Shown here: positions 12,891 through 26,173 of the stretch, in pieces
How the letters are laid out: each line of letters starts with the position of its first letter
Position numbering within the stretch: position 1 is the first letter of the stretch
Program-made: the position numbers and the translations under genes
Notes under the pieces: model-generated
What the model saw: the letters and a program-made list of their open reading frames with translations, nothing else
The model's database searches: none
Told to the model about the DNA's origin: nothing
DNA from: Apis mellifera
Lineage: Eukaryota; Arthropoda; Insecta; Hymenoptera; Apidae
Direction of reading: 5' to 3'
NCBI RefSeq assembly: GCF_003254395.2
Contig: NC_037653.1
Coordinates: 744,001 to 808,000, forward strand
Length of the DNA stretch: 64,000 nucleotides

Positions 12891-15016
12891 ACACTGTTTC
12901 TTTATTGTTCTAAGAGTGCAAAGGTGAATTATGGTAGTATAAGTAACTTACGATATTTTTTCATTATAGATTGAAGATACATCCAAATATACTAGATTAG
13001 AGATACATCCAGCTGTATTATGCGTGTTTGTTTACATTCAAACATACACTTGATCTTTGATTACAGATTCATTACCGATTTACAAAGTATATTCATCGCT
13101 GGCTCATTCCTATTGTGAAGTACATTTTCACAAAAAATTTCAGATAAATTTGTTTTAAATTTCAAAACACGAGCGCACGGACAAATATAATAACATACGT
13201 ATCGCATTCGCGTTTATACGTATACAATTAATAAGCACTCGTATAGACTCGCATCACTCCATTTCTCATTTTATTCTACGATAGTTTCGTAGTTTTACTC
13301 GCGCATACTGCACACCTGTTTTCATACCGCGAAACGAGTTCCGCGACGTCAACTTAAAGCTATCTATCGCATCGTATCTTTAACGTTATTTCGATCATTG
13401 CACAAAATAAATCCTAAACTATTTTGTACAAGTATAATATTTATAATTCTATACGCAAATTTGGTTTCATTAATAGAATGCTAAAGGATTCTACTTGACT
13501 AGTTTTACGCATCACTATGTTTGTTTCGATTGCGGATTTATAACTGTTTGGAAAAATCGCGTTATTGGGAAGTGCAAGACAAATACGCGTGATTATATGT
13601 AATCTAACTACACATTCTCTTCTGAGTGAATTATTCATTCGTACATGTTTTTTCATCGCTTAAAACTTGATGATAAAATGTTTTCATCCAATCGAAGGCT
13701 TCCTTATATTGACAAGTGGTAAATCGTGATCTCTTAACTGAATTTAACTATCTCTCGCGACAGCTTTAGTATAAGCAAATCGCTAATACGTTACATATCA
13801 TAAAAAGATAATTCGGATGAGATATACATTTGCTCAAGAACTTTTATGTTAACAATTATCATTGTTATTTTTATATTAACAATTGTTTTTTACTAACTTT
13901 TATTAATTGTAATGGTGGCTTTTCAAAGAATATCGTTATTATGATATAATTAAAAAAAATTCATATAAAACTGCTATTTAAAATAAATATGGTATAATAG
14001 TTCATATCATTTTATATTTTTAATATTAATTCTAATTATTATATATTGTTTTTATAAGAAAAATACTAGAAAAATTTTTATTTAATTGTAAAATAACTCA
14101 ATAAATAAATTCCTCAATGGTAAAATAATGTAAAAAAAATATTTTCAATAATTTGTCCATACATATGAATCTCTGTTTTCACCATAATTAATATAACAGT
14201 CACAATCTTTGTTTATATTGAAAAAATAAAATTTCATAATATAGTTTTTTCTAAAGTGCAAAAAATAGTAAGATTGGAATATTTAGAAAATAAGGAACCT
14301 TCTGTGGAAGAAACTATGCGTTTGAAAAAATGAAAAAGGGAAGACGAGTAAGATAAGAAATAATAATAAGTAGAAGAAGAAAAAGAAGATAATGATAATG
14401 ATAATGGTATTGATGATGATGATAATGATAATGAAATAATAATTAGAGAGCAATGAATGAGAAAAGAGAGAGATAGTCATTTCAAATAAAAATATTTCTT
14501 TTTTTTTTTCTTATGAAAAATCCGTTTCTATTTTCAATTCTGTCTTAATGATGATATTCAATGAGTTTTATCATATCGTCACATACCTTTCTAGACTAGG
14601 AAGTACATTCTTTGAAGCACCACCAATTCATATAATATTTTTAACAGAGTCTTACAGCTGAATCAAATACACATTTGTGAATAGTTTGATCTAGAAGAAT
14701 TTCTAACTCACTTGTCATGCAGGTTCCATTATATTTCTTCAACTCATATTCATTTTGCTGTAATGTTTAGTACTTTACCAAAATTGCTTTATCTAAGAAA
14801 GCAATAGTTTCTCATATAAGATTTTTTATGCTTTCCCTATACAGAAAAGTTAACAAACTGTATGTGACATTTTGAATTAAATCATTGTAATTAATATTAC
14901 TTTCTTGTCTTCTCTCACGCGTAAAGAAGGATTCCATACATCCAAATGAATAGATCGCAAATGTCTGTTAATTGTTGATACAAACAAATACTTGAATTCG
15001 TCTTTGATGTTGTATC
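12890..15016 (-). other. Probable long 3' UTR of Asator
   Basis: The stretch after the Asator stop keeps islands of higher GC and CpG (notably 13160-13680) that are unlike flanking intergenic DNA. On the minus strand an AATAAA hexamer occurs near 12900. A GAT/GATAAT-rich repeat lies at about 14385-14435. No ORF of interest is present. A 3' UTR of about 2 kb is inferred from composition and position only. Confidence 0.4.
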
Positions 15017-16747
15017 TCACCATTCTTTACTGATTATTGTCCCATCTGATATAGGTCGAAACCTACGACATCTATAATAAAAATAAATTAACAATCGATA
15101 ATTAAAATGATTGATTGAACTATTCTATGTATTCTATGTAAAAGAAAAAAGTTTATATACCTAGCATTATTTTCTGCAACATGTGGTGGCAAAGATGTAG
15201 GTGGTGGTGGAGGTTGAGCATTTGGTGGACCACTATTATCAGAATCATTATCGCTACTTTCGTCAGTTCGTTTAGCCGTTTCTGCCAAAAGATGCGAAGG
15301 TACTCCTCTAGGAGAAAATTTAAATAACACTTCAGAATGAGATCTGATCCTGCGTTGCGGTCTTTGAAATCGCAAGTTTAGTTGACTGGCATCGGTCACA
15401 TATTTTTCGCTTTGTCTTCGACGACGTAACGCAGGAGTACATCCAGTTAAATTTTCATCTTCTGTCGAATTAGCCGTTAAAGATGAAAAGATCGATGATT
15501 CATCAGGTAATGCCAAGCAGCGTCGCAATACCTCCACTGTCAAGCGTTTGCCTTTGACAGCTAAAATTTGGCAATATTAGTATCGCTAAGAAGCTGTGCT
15601 CAATTTTAATCGTGATAAATTGGCGTCCAAAACGCGAAAAATACAATTTTCCATTTCCTTTCCCTCCCTTATCCTCTTTTGCTTAATAATGTGTGTGCTT
15701 TTAAAATCTTCATCACATACTTGCTGAATAACGAATATGTGCGCACACACACACACATACACGCACACACGCACAGAAGCGCACGAGTACATTAAAATGT
15801 TGAAAAGTGAAAAGAAATATTTAAACGAAAGATGTATAATTTTTGAATGATAATGATACTGTGGCATATTTAATTGGACTCTTTTATAGAAAAGAGAAGA
15901 GAAAAAAAATTGTAATTAAATAATTTATAACAATTTGAATGCAATTACTTTAAAACTACAATTTTTTAAACTGATGATTATAAATATGTTTTTTATGATT
16001 ATTTTTCATTGTAATCTCTACCAAAAATGATTTTTTCTTAAAATTTTGATATATATCTTCACAAAATCGCATATGTCATTGCATACGAAGTTCAAATTGA
16101 AAATCAATGTCTTTTTAGTTTTTTACCGTAATTTTTACCGTGACAAACGATTTAAATAATAAGCATCAGAGAATACATTTCACTCAAACAGTTCAAACTT
16201 ATCACTTATCAATTTCAAAGAAGCTTAAACTCGTGAGATTCGTAAAATCAGATCCGTACAATGTTAAACATCACATTTGAATTCAAAAAGATAGAATTAT
16301 AAAATTACAGTATAAGCTAAAAAAAAATCTTACTAACTAGCATCTTTTTCCCTGGTTATAGCCACAGGTGTAGATGATTTTTCTATTTCATTCCCCACAC
16401 CACTCCGGGTATTTTGTGTATTCGTTTCTGGAGTTGACTCCGATAACGAACATCTAGGACTTTTAACCGGAATTGGAATTTTACTGACAGTATTATGAGT
16501 CCTATTAGAAGCCTCCTTTTCTTTATCATCCTTATATTCACGAAGTGGTAATATATTCGGTATGGTTGTCGAGGCAGTGATAGTGCTGTTTTCCTTATGC
16601 ATAACATCATCAACAGATGCTCGATTTTCAGCAGTATCGAATATCGATGATTCTTCTCTTTCTGGTTTTGGACTAGCTGGGCTATCTACTGTACCGTTTG
16701 TCATTTTTCCTATGAAATTGCATTGAAAATGAATGTACAATCAAAAA

Positions 16748-16819
<72 letters not shown>

Positions 16820-19800
16820 AATGATGATGATCAAGAAAATCAGAATAATAATATTATTTCTCTAATATTATTTTTCAGAGATGTAATTTTTCAAAAAAAT
16901 ATACGTATTTACTTTGCAATGGTTCTCTATCTGCAGTTGTTTGTACAACAGTTGCACCACCTGTTGCATCCACTACTCTAATTTCCAATCTTCCTGCTAC
17001 TGCTTCCTCTTCTTCTTCTCCTCCAGGTGTACTAGGTATTGTGTTGGGTGGAGAAAAAGCAACTGCTGGAACGCTTGCCCTTCGTAACGGAGGACTTTGT
17101 CTCGGTTCATCATAACGTGTTGCTATATTTCTCATAACATCGACTTCATATAGTAAATCATCAAATGCAGCTTGTTGAACCTAATATTAGAAAACGATAT
17201 ATATTCATACATAACATATTTTTCAATACGATAAAGAATATGAATATTCATAAATTTTATATTAAATTAATATAACTCAAATATAATAATAAATAGATTA
17301 CATACCAATGGTGCTTCGAGATAAGCACGAACATGCGGTGCCAATGCAGGAACGCTCCAAGCGCGAGGAAGTGCGCCTTGGAGATCTGGATATTTTTCAA
17401 TACCAGCAATGTTTAAACACCTGTGAGGAACTGTAGGCTTTGTAGAATCTTCACTTATTCGAGAGAGAGCAGTTGGTATTATCGAATGTTGAGGCGCAAT
17501 CGACATAGTTGATTGTATTACTGTCGTTTTCGCATCGATAGATGCAGGCACTGAAGTTGCGATAGTTACAGCATCACTACCAACTGTTGACTGTATGTAG
17601 AAATTTTATTAAAATCAAATTGACATTCGCATCTTATTTCGATATTTGTTTTTCAAATCAAACTAATAACAAATATTTATACAATAGACAATACGAAATG
17701 GAATACGCAATAATCTTTTAATCAATATTTCTTTTTAATCTAATTCAATATAATAATATAAAGCATGCGTTTCTAACGCTATGTGCTTTTTATTTAAACA
17801 CAAAATCACGTTGTTTAGAAACGTGTGTGTATCTAGTTATATTTTTCCGTTAATGCAGAGGATAAAATATTTGAGAAAATTAGAAAATGATAAAAAGTTA
17901 ATTTCTACTCGAAAACACAAAAAATAAATATGTCGCAAAGTTAAAAAAAACGAGTGTTAAGAAGAAAAAAATACGAAATACAGAAAAAAACAAAAAGCTT
18001 AATAATGATATATAAAGAGATCTCAATTCGATTGTAGAACGTAAGAGGCGCATCAATGGAAGACATCAATATGGGCCAGATAGCTAAAATATCAATACAC
18101 ACACTTGTAATTGGATATATTTAAAAAAAATTGTATACGTGCGTGAATGTGTTCGTATATGTGTAATAATAATAAGGTTCATGAAAATTTCTTAATGGAT
18201 AATAAAAAATTCATTTTACACAATTCTTAATTGTAGTCCAAGTATTAAATCATAATCAATAAAAAAATATAATATTTAAAATTTTACCTGTGGAACCATA
18301 ATTGGCATAGTAATTCCTTTATGTTCAGGACTTTGTAAATTTTCTCCTTTCCATTCATTATCAGTCTCTTCAGAATCATCGAATTGTGATTTCCATTGAG
18401 AAGCTAGTGTCAAACCACCACCACCTTTAGTTACTTGTTGTAATGCTGATACATTATCATCATCTATCTGTGCAAATTGTGTAATGGAATAATCTCTTAT
18501 TGCAGCACGATTAGTTCTTGTCTGTTGACGTCCTTCTGTTCTTCTTCGTGGTTCTCTTTTTAATGGTTCTCTCTGTTCCGTAACCTATGAGAATAAACAC
18601 AAAGATAACACTTAAATGAAAACTATTTCTTTATAATTGGAATGTAATAAATCTATTTTACACGCACAGGACTCTGATTGCCAACATATTTTGGATTGGT
18701 AACATCATAGGAACAGTAAGAAGCATCAACTTCAGTTTGTACTCGAGGACTGGGAGGTTCGCCAGGTGCTGTTTCAACTGCAGGTGTGACTCGTAATCTA
18801 GCAAATGTTGCACCACTTGCAGATTTTCTTAATGGTGCTGCAGCATTGACTCCAACTTTATTGCGAGGAACTTCTGAAGCAGAACGAGCAGAAGCCATTA
18901 ATGCATCTTCTTCATTGTCTACCACCCCTGTTTGTGGTTCTGCTGCCATTGAAACTGCACGCCTCTTTTTAGGTGAATCTATAAAAATAAAATAATAAAA
19001 AGATACAAATTAAAATAATACTATAATTAGTATTATAATATATAATTATTAATATAATTAATTTATGATATAAAAATTTATTAAAAGGTAATTAAATTTC
19101 AATATTAAATTTAATAACCTTGAGCTTGTTGTCCAGCTTGTTGATGAGTATTGTCCATCGTAGGTATCGTCGCGTTACAATTTTTATCTCGGCCATGATT
19201 GCTGATAGCTGATGTAAACGGCACCGAAGATCCTTCTACTCCTCGTTGTTTATTTCTTCTACATATACTTTCATAATCCATTTGTGCCTGTAAAAAATAC
19301 ATTTAAATATATCATTTATATTTAATTCTTACACTAGCTATTAACATGTACGTAAATATTAAAATATTTAATCTTACGTCTAATTCTTTTCTGTTATCAG
19401 GTTCAACATTTTCTTGATTATTTGTGTCAACATTTGGTGTAGTTGGTGGTTGATTAATCGTAGTTGCTGTGGTCAATACTGGAGGCATAGCGACCTGATG
19501 ATTACTAGGTAGAGATCTAGTAGTTGGCAAACTTTCATTCGATATAAATGGTTTCTCCCAATCATAGGGATCAGTAGCTTTTACTCCTCTACGTTTCAAG
19601 CAACGTTCAAATAAACCTGCCAGCATTGCATAATCTGGTTTATCTGCATATCCCAAACTCTAAAAAGGATATTCCTTTCACTGTTCGCACACATGCATTT
19701 GATTAAAAGAGAATACAATTTAAGAGAAGATATTATTATTTGTTAAATTTTAAATATTGCATATTGAATAATAAAAATATCATATTAAAAATTTTTATAA

Positions 19801-21483
19801 ACACATACCTGAATATGTTCCAGAAATACACGAAGATCCGCTGGAAGATGTTTTAAAAGTAAACGATGATCGTACTTTTCTTTCATAAGACCAACCTAGA
19901 TGAAGAAACGAAAGATAGAAGAAGTCGAAAAAGGGAAAAGGAATGAAAATTGTAGAAGAAAAAAGAGAAAAGAGAAGACAGAAGAAAGGAGATAGAAGAA
20001 ATTCACATTATAATTTAAACATAATCACTTATTTGTAATAAAAAAAAATGTGTAATCAAATCAAAAATTTATAGCATTTATAATATATATACCTGTTCTT
20101 TATCCTTTATTTTTCGCCATGGAAGTTGACCATTAACAAATTCTACTAGCATATAAAACAATGACCACAAATCGTCATGTCTGCCCATTTCTTTATTTTT
20201 ATGCGCATTCACAGATGCGTACCGGACGGTTCCTCTAAATCCTGCCGCACTACGAGGTGGTCTAACTTCACCAGTACCCGTCGTAAATTGACGAGCCAAA
20301 CCAAAATCTAACATATAAACCAACTTCGAGGTATGTGGAAGTCGTCCCATTGAAAAGTTTGACTGTAAATATTAATTATTAATTATCAAGAAATAAGTTA
20401 ATATATTATATAATATTATATTCATAAATTATTTATATTACCTTTTAAATAGTGTACATGAATTTTATTCATTTGATAGTATACAATCTGGTCGTAATAT
20501 AAATAAACGATAAAAATCAATTTTAAATAACATGTTGCCTAATCAATCAAATGAAGATATTTCAATGCAAAAGAAAATAAAATACAACATCAAAATCATT
20601 ATATCAACATCTATAGATTGAGAATAGATTATTGAAAGTTCAATAAAAATTGAATTATGAAAAATATTCTGAAATAAATAACTACTCTGAAAAAATTAGA
20701 GAAATTAAAATATACTTACAGGTTTAATATCTCTATGAAGAAAGCCTACACGATGTATACTTTCAATTGCTTTAAGAATTTGAAGTCCTAAACGTAGAGT
20801 GGTAGACAATGAAAAAGCACCTCGAGGCTGAGCACGTCGTAATTCAGCCAAATTTTTTCCTTGTAATTGCATCACAACATAATTGAATCGATCATTACGA
20901 CCACAACCTATAAACCTGCATACGTGTTCCCGACCTATAACAAATAATTAAAAATATTCATTAACAAATATTATATATTATAAATAAATGTCATAAAATA
21001 ATATATATTAAATGTCATATAATAATATATATTAAATAATTATATATAATAATTGTATTTATATATTATTAAATTTATTATATTTGTATCATCAAAGAAT
21101 AAAGTATATTTTTATATTAAATTATTTAATTTAATGATATAAAACAATAACAAACCCTGAAGTTTTTTCAATACTGCCACTTCCATTTTAAGAACTTGTT
21201 TTGATTGACGTGCTGATTCTACCTTCAATGCAACCTGTTCTCTAGTCATAAAATCTACCCCTTCATAAATTTCACCAAATCCACCACCTCCTATTCTCTT
21301 GACCTATAAAATGATAAAAAATCATTGTAAATCAAAATAAATAATAAAAATATTTAAAAAAAAATATATTAAAAAAATAGAAAAATTTATTAATACTGTT
21401 GTAATTTTACTAATACAATGACTTACAACTTTCCAGCGATCTTTGACCACATGGCCAGGCTGCAGCAGATCTTCACTCATCAT
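15017..21483 (-). CDS. Asator: Tau-tubulin kinase (Asator/TTBK)
   Basis: Fourteen coding exons join in phase: 21483-21427, 21303-21156, 20934-20720, 20362-20093, 19895-19809, 19659-19378, 19287-19119, 18978-18662, 18584-18288, 17590-17306, 17180-16913, 16709-16338, 15560-15161 and 15071-15017, giving 1073 residues. Residues about 15-285 are a CK1-superfamily kinase: IGGGGFGEIYEG (23-34), Lys46 in VALK, HRDIKPSN (135-142), DFG (159-161) and GFRGTVRYASVNAHKNKEMG. The exon after it carries GYADKPDYAMLAGLFERCLK and DPYDWEKP, typical of TTBK. The long tail is low-complexity, with an NLS-like SPKKRRAVS, Glu-rich and Pro-rich tracts, and ends SKEW. In flies the orthologue binds tubulin and the spindle-matrix protein EAST. 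The start MMSEDLLQPGH is used because the exon begins at an acceptor 48 bp upstream without another in-frame ATG; the open frame up to that acceptor means an upstream coding exon is not excluded. Confidence 0.93.
15744..15775. repeat. CA-rich microsatellite in Asator intron
   Basis: Imperfect CA/CACG repeat between two Asator exons. It is simple sequence with no coding value. Confidence 0.8.
16749..16829. repeat. GAT/GATAAT microsatellite inside an Asator intron
   Basis: About 80 bp of AATGAT then ATG repeats lie in the 203-bp intron between the Asator exons ending at 16913 and starting at 16709, roughly 40 bp upstream of the acceptor on the transcribed strand. The Asp-rich open frame it makes on the plus strand is a repeat artefact. 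Confidence 0.9.
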
Positions 21484-22384
21484 AGTTATATTATTATTCT
21501 GATCTGTACTTTCGTCGCCTACATTCCTCGGCTGCAAAGTGGTAGAATGATCAGGATGCCTAAAAAGCGTAAGCGAATCCTATTACGAGATTCGTTAAAA
21601 TTTAAAAAGAATATTCGCATGCTGATAATCTTCAGGTTTCTATTAGCCTTTGTCTGATATGCGACAAGCGACGATGCAAGCAAGCAAAAATAGATATAAA
21701 GATGGAAGGATAATCGAAATTTATCGGCGCAATGCGAGTAGCTGAATGTGAAATGATTCGATGCAGCAAACTTTACAGCTGTCAGTGTGAGACAAACGAC
21801 ACACCCTGCGGCTGTGACAGGTTAGGTTTTTAACCTAAAACATATTATAGTAGAAAATTGGTCGATATTGAGCGCCCTGTGTTATGCAGCCATGATTACG
21901 TGCGAGTAAAGGGTGCAGCGGGTATGAAGGGGGCGATTGTCTATTCTACCAATCATTTAACCACGTTCGACCCGTCACTTAGTGTCATATTCAGTTCTTT
22001 CTTTTTCAGTCTAATCGTTCATAGATTTATATTATTTCGCACCCGCAATAACTATCAAGAAGAAAATTATACAAGTTGCTAATATGTCCTAATTTAGATT
22101 AATTTTTATTATGAATAGAATTGAACAAGATCGAATTTAATAACTATAAGGAACTAAAAAGGAAAGTACAGATATAGAAAAAAATGTAGCTTTGCTTTTT
22201 TGATTTTAAAAACTCATTGCAGAACTTTTTATTATATGTATAGTCTTTCCTATCTTCTTCGCGCACGCACCAACCAATCCAAATATGATTAATATTTCAT
22301 TTCCACTAACAATGTCGCCTGGTAATCGTTGATGACGTTTCTACACAATCCAAACTCTTCTTAGGCAGTGCGTTATTTCACGAT

Positions 22385-22580
22385 CCCGCACTTCCCGTTT
22401 GCATCTCTTTTCTTTTCCCCTTTTTCCTCAATTCTTTCTACCACTATTTCTTCCCCTTCCCGCTAGTTTCTATCTTCACCTCACCCTTTCGTATCCCTTT
22501 CTCTCCTTCTCTTCGTTCACCCTCCCTCACTCTCACCCTACCACACCCCACCCTACCCCACCCCTCCGACCCTATCAGCT
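22385..22580. other. Polypyrimidine tract with G-quadruplex motif on the minus strand
   Basis: Almost 200 bp are nearly pure C and T on the plus strand. At 22546-22564 four C runs of 3-4 separated by 1-2 bases (CCCCACCCTACCCCACCCC) give a textbook G4 pattern on the opposite strand. This is exceptional in a genome this AT-rich and lies within the CpG-rich zone upstream of the Asator coding exons. Confidence 0.7.
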
Positions 22581-23415
22581 TCTTTCACTCAAAGGCGGTC
22601 AATCGATCGCTCGTAATTTTACTTTTTTTGTATTAATATTACACTATTCGTTCTATTTTTATAATCACTTTTTTCACCACGAATAAGACATATCGAATAT
22701 GTTCATGAAAGCTGTACTAGATCTCGTCAAACACCGATGAAACGGCCATTTTTCGATTTCGTACCACGGCATTCGTAATGCTTATAAACGCCGCAAGATA
22801 GCGACTTGAATGCTCGATCGATGTTCATAGTCCTATCTTTTCCCTCTATGATTTCAAACGTTTCGCGATTCAATCATTCAGAATTCGGAATTAAATGTCA
22901 TATTCAGCGTATTCAGCATATATCCAGGATTCTTTTCTTCGTTTATTCTGAAAAAATTAAACTAAATATTTTTTATATTCATTAATGTATTATAAAATAA
23001 CATTCAGCAAAAAATTATTATTACTATTGATATTGTCACATGTTTATCGAGTTTTACACGTGAAGTTTTACACATATATGATATGTGTAATACACACACG
23101 CGCGCGCGCACACACACACACATACACGCACACAACTACTACAAAGAAATCCGAATTAAACGATCTTAATTTTGTCTAAATGAAACCACAATTTTTTTGC
23201 AATGATAAATAAAATTCGATAAAAACAATATATAAGTTCGTGTATTCTATAAATCGCATTTTATTTATTCTAAGTTAAGCAAAAAAAATATAATAATTAA
23301 AAGATATTTATTTTAAATCAATAAATTATAAAAATATAAAAAATATTCTATGAAAAATTATTTTTTTTATGAAGAAATTTAAATATTTATTAAATTTAAT
23401 CTTGTATGAACATAA

Positions 23416-23539
23416 GCGGCGGCCGCATTCTTATCTAGCCTAACCTATACAACAGTTCAAAAACAAAGTTATACCGGGTGCATAGATCTATGTCGTATGA
23501 ATTGGTATCTGTTAGGCTAGATAAGAATGCGGCCGCCGC
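23416..23539. mobile_element. GC-rich element with perfect 29-bp terminal inverted repeats
   Basis: Left arm 23416-23444 (GCGGCGGCCGCATTC then TTATCTAGCCTAAC) and right arm 23511-23539 are exact reverse complements, separated by 66 bp. Each arm contains a NotI site (23419-23426 and 23529-23536), and the spacer has the 12-bp palindrome CATAGATCTATG. Surrounding DNA is AT-rich. It could be a miniature transposon, a structured RNA hairpin or a regulatory cruciform; no target duplication is obvious. Confidence 0.75.
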
Positions 23540-24756
23540 ACTGCAAGGTGGCCGCCTGCATCTATGTTATATTAAAATGAAATGTATATTTTGTCTATTA
23601 TTGGTCTAACATAGAAATATATTATATATATATAGAAATATATTTTGTCTAATTATATATAATCCGAAACTTTATAAATATGATATTATATTTTAGATAT
23701 TATCAAAAATCAATATACATTTCGGACTTTAGTAGAATTAAATGTAAAAGTGAATTAAATATACAATATATATATGTACATATATAATATATATATATTA
23801 TATCATAGTTGGCTATGATCATTTATTGTCTCTAATTTTTTAATAATTTTAATTAATAATTTCGATAATTTTTTAATTTTTTAGAAATTTTGATTATCAA
23901 AGTTTGTTTTTAATTCTTTAAAATTATATGAATAAAATAGAAAATAATTTGGAAAATATTCGTGTTCATGTTCATATATTTTGTCAAGAATATCAATGAA
24001 AAATTTAAACTTGTATACATTTTGCATTTTTAATAAATAAAAATTACATTATAATTAATTATTAAATAATTATTAAATAATTAAACTTTATATTTCATTA
24101 TAAATATTTGATATATTTATTTTTAATTTCTTTTATTCTTAATAAAAAACACAAATATTATTAATTTTAAAAATAGAATATTTATAGGTATTAAAAAAAC
24201 ATCGATGAAAAATATCTCTTTGAAATGAAAAACATACATGCTTTTCTTTTTTATTTAGATCAACGATTTCAAAAAAAATCTTTAATCCTTGTATAATATA
24301 ATGTAAAATCAATATATGTTCGTACATTAAAAACATATCAGTCTATATTGTAGTATTCCTAATACTTATAATACTATTTTATTATTTTTTTAATATATTT
24401 GAATATATAAATTTTTGGAATGGTTATATGATAATGAAATTATCATATGCAAGAAACAGAAATAAATAAGAAGTTAAATAAGAAGATAAATATAAATATA
24501 TAAAATTATGAATAATTTGTATATATAATTTTAAGCGACACAAGTTAAAAAAATGAAATAATATAATATGAGAGTTACAAATCAATGTAATTTTCTGATA
24601 AATGATTGGCATATATATTTATATATAAATTGGCATTTATAATTATATAAATATACATTCTGATGTTGATATTGATTTTACGTATAAAGATATTAAAGTA
24701 TTTTTTAACATTAGGATAAGTATTTCTTATCTTAATATCTTACATCATGTATGTAT

Positions 24757-24975
24757 TTGTATATAAGATGATTCTTACCAGTAGATTCAAAAACAATATT
24801 TACGGCGACAATCCCATTTTTGTATATAAAGATCTGTTATTAATTGGATAACAAAGTTACGAAAGGCATACGAAAACAACTGTATTTGTATATATGAGCA
24901 TAGGATTATCATCATAGTATTTAATTAACATTGCTTTTGAATCCATTAGCAAAAGAATTATGCTGCATATTAATT
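24757..24975. repeat. Palindromic element of about 200 bp
   Basis: Words on the left, GATTCTTACCAGTAGATTC, AAAACAATATT, GGCGACAATCCCAT and TATATAAAGATCTGTT, recur in the same order in the reverse complement of the right half as AATTCTTTTGCTAATGGATTC, AAAGCAATGTT, GATGATAATCCTAT and TATATACAAATACAGTT. Arms of about 85 bp with roughly 75 percent identity and no ORF suggest an old MITE-like insertion. Confidence 0.55.
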
Positions 24976-25239
24976 CTAATAGTACATAAGTATTTACTAT
25001 TTCCTTTAATAATATTTTTTCTTAAAGGGACAAATTTAAAAATTGTCTTCTTCTTTCCAAAAATAAACATATCTAATGAACATACTCTATGTTTAACTTC
25101 AAATAAATCAATCCTGTTTTGTATTTAAATATTATTGAGAGAATGAAGAAAAAATATTTTTCTGGAGATTAAATATAAATTAAACATAAAATAAATTAAG
25201 TAATGATTGATTGATGTAAATAATCCTATACATATAATT

Positions 25240-25362
25240 TAGAATTGGTCCAGATACCATACCTAACAGCGACATGGCCGAATCGCGTGCGTGTGAATTT
25301 ATTGTTAGTCACGCAGAAGCCGTGCATTTCTCACATGTTCGCGATTGAATGTCATGCTCAAG
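25240..25362 (+). other. CpG-rich block ending in a consensus splice donor
   Basis: A GC-richer stretch (for example GCCGAATCGCGTGCGTG) ends CTCAAG|GTAAGAAT at 25362. It resembles a first exon of a plus-strand transcript, coding or not, but no downstream partner can be identified. Confidence 0.3.
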
Positions 25363-26142
25363 GTAAGAATTGTTCTTTTATTCGGAGCGATTCTAATTTT
25401 CTTTTTAAAAAGTTAACATTTCATGACATGTAATTATGAAAAGTAACATTTTTTACAAATAAATAAAATAAATATATAATATATATTGTATATTATACAT
25501 ACATATGTATAAATATATATAAGTATATATGTATTTATATATATAATATCCTACACAAATATAGATCATCGATTATAAATATATATTTCAACATGTACAA
25601 TAAACGTGTATGAGTGTACTTCAAGTTATAACTGCAAACGAAGAATATAATTATTTTTATTTTGGAACCGTATTACTTATGAATAAAAGAATAAACTTTT
25701 TTCTGATCGATAAAATAACGTTTTCAATTTCAAATTGAACGGGATACGTGAGTGTTTGTTCAACGAACATTTAGTTAATTTTTTGTTTCATATGTTTGAC
25801 AAAAATCGAATAATCAAATTTCGAAATGCTTAAATTACTAACTCCATTCGCCAGGGGGCATAATTTAAGTTTAAACATCTATTTTTAAACGACCCCACTC
25901 TGTGTGTATATGAAACGTAAAGTAGCATCTTTCTCCTCGCCAAGGTACTTTTCTAAGTAGCTTTGCTGCTTATAAAATTTTTGTCAATGTCAATGTTAAG
26001 TATTTTTATTGTAATCATTCCTCTCTATCTCTTTTTTCCACAAACAAAAACTTGAAATTTATATTATTAAGTTTCATTATGAATACATAAATGCATACAG
26101 ACATATGCATGTATATAATTTACTTTTTAGTTTTACATTTTA

Positions 26143-26173
<31 letters not shown>

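Noticed and set aside
16733..16981. Asp/Asn-rich ORF on the plus strand
   Set aside because: It is the GAT microsatellite of an Asator intron read in one frame, continuing antisense into an Asator exon.
23436..23450. CCTAACCTA as an insect telomere-type repeat (TTAGG)
   Set aside because: Fewer than two units are present and they are part of the inverted-repeat arm.
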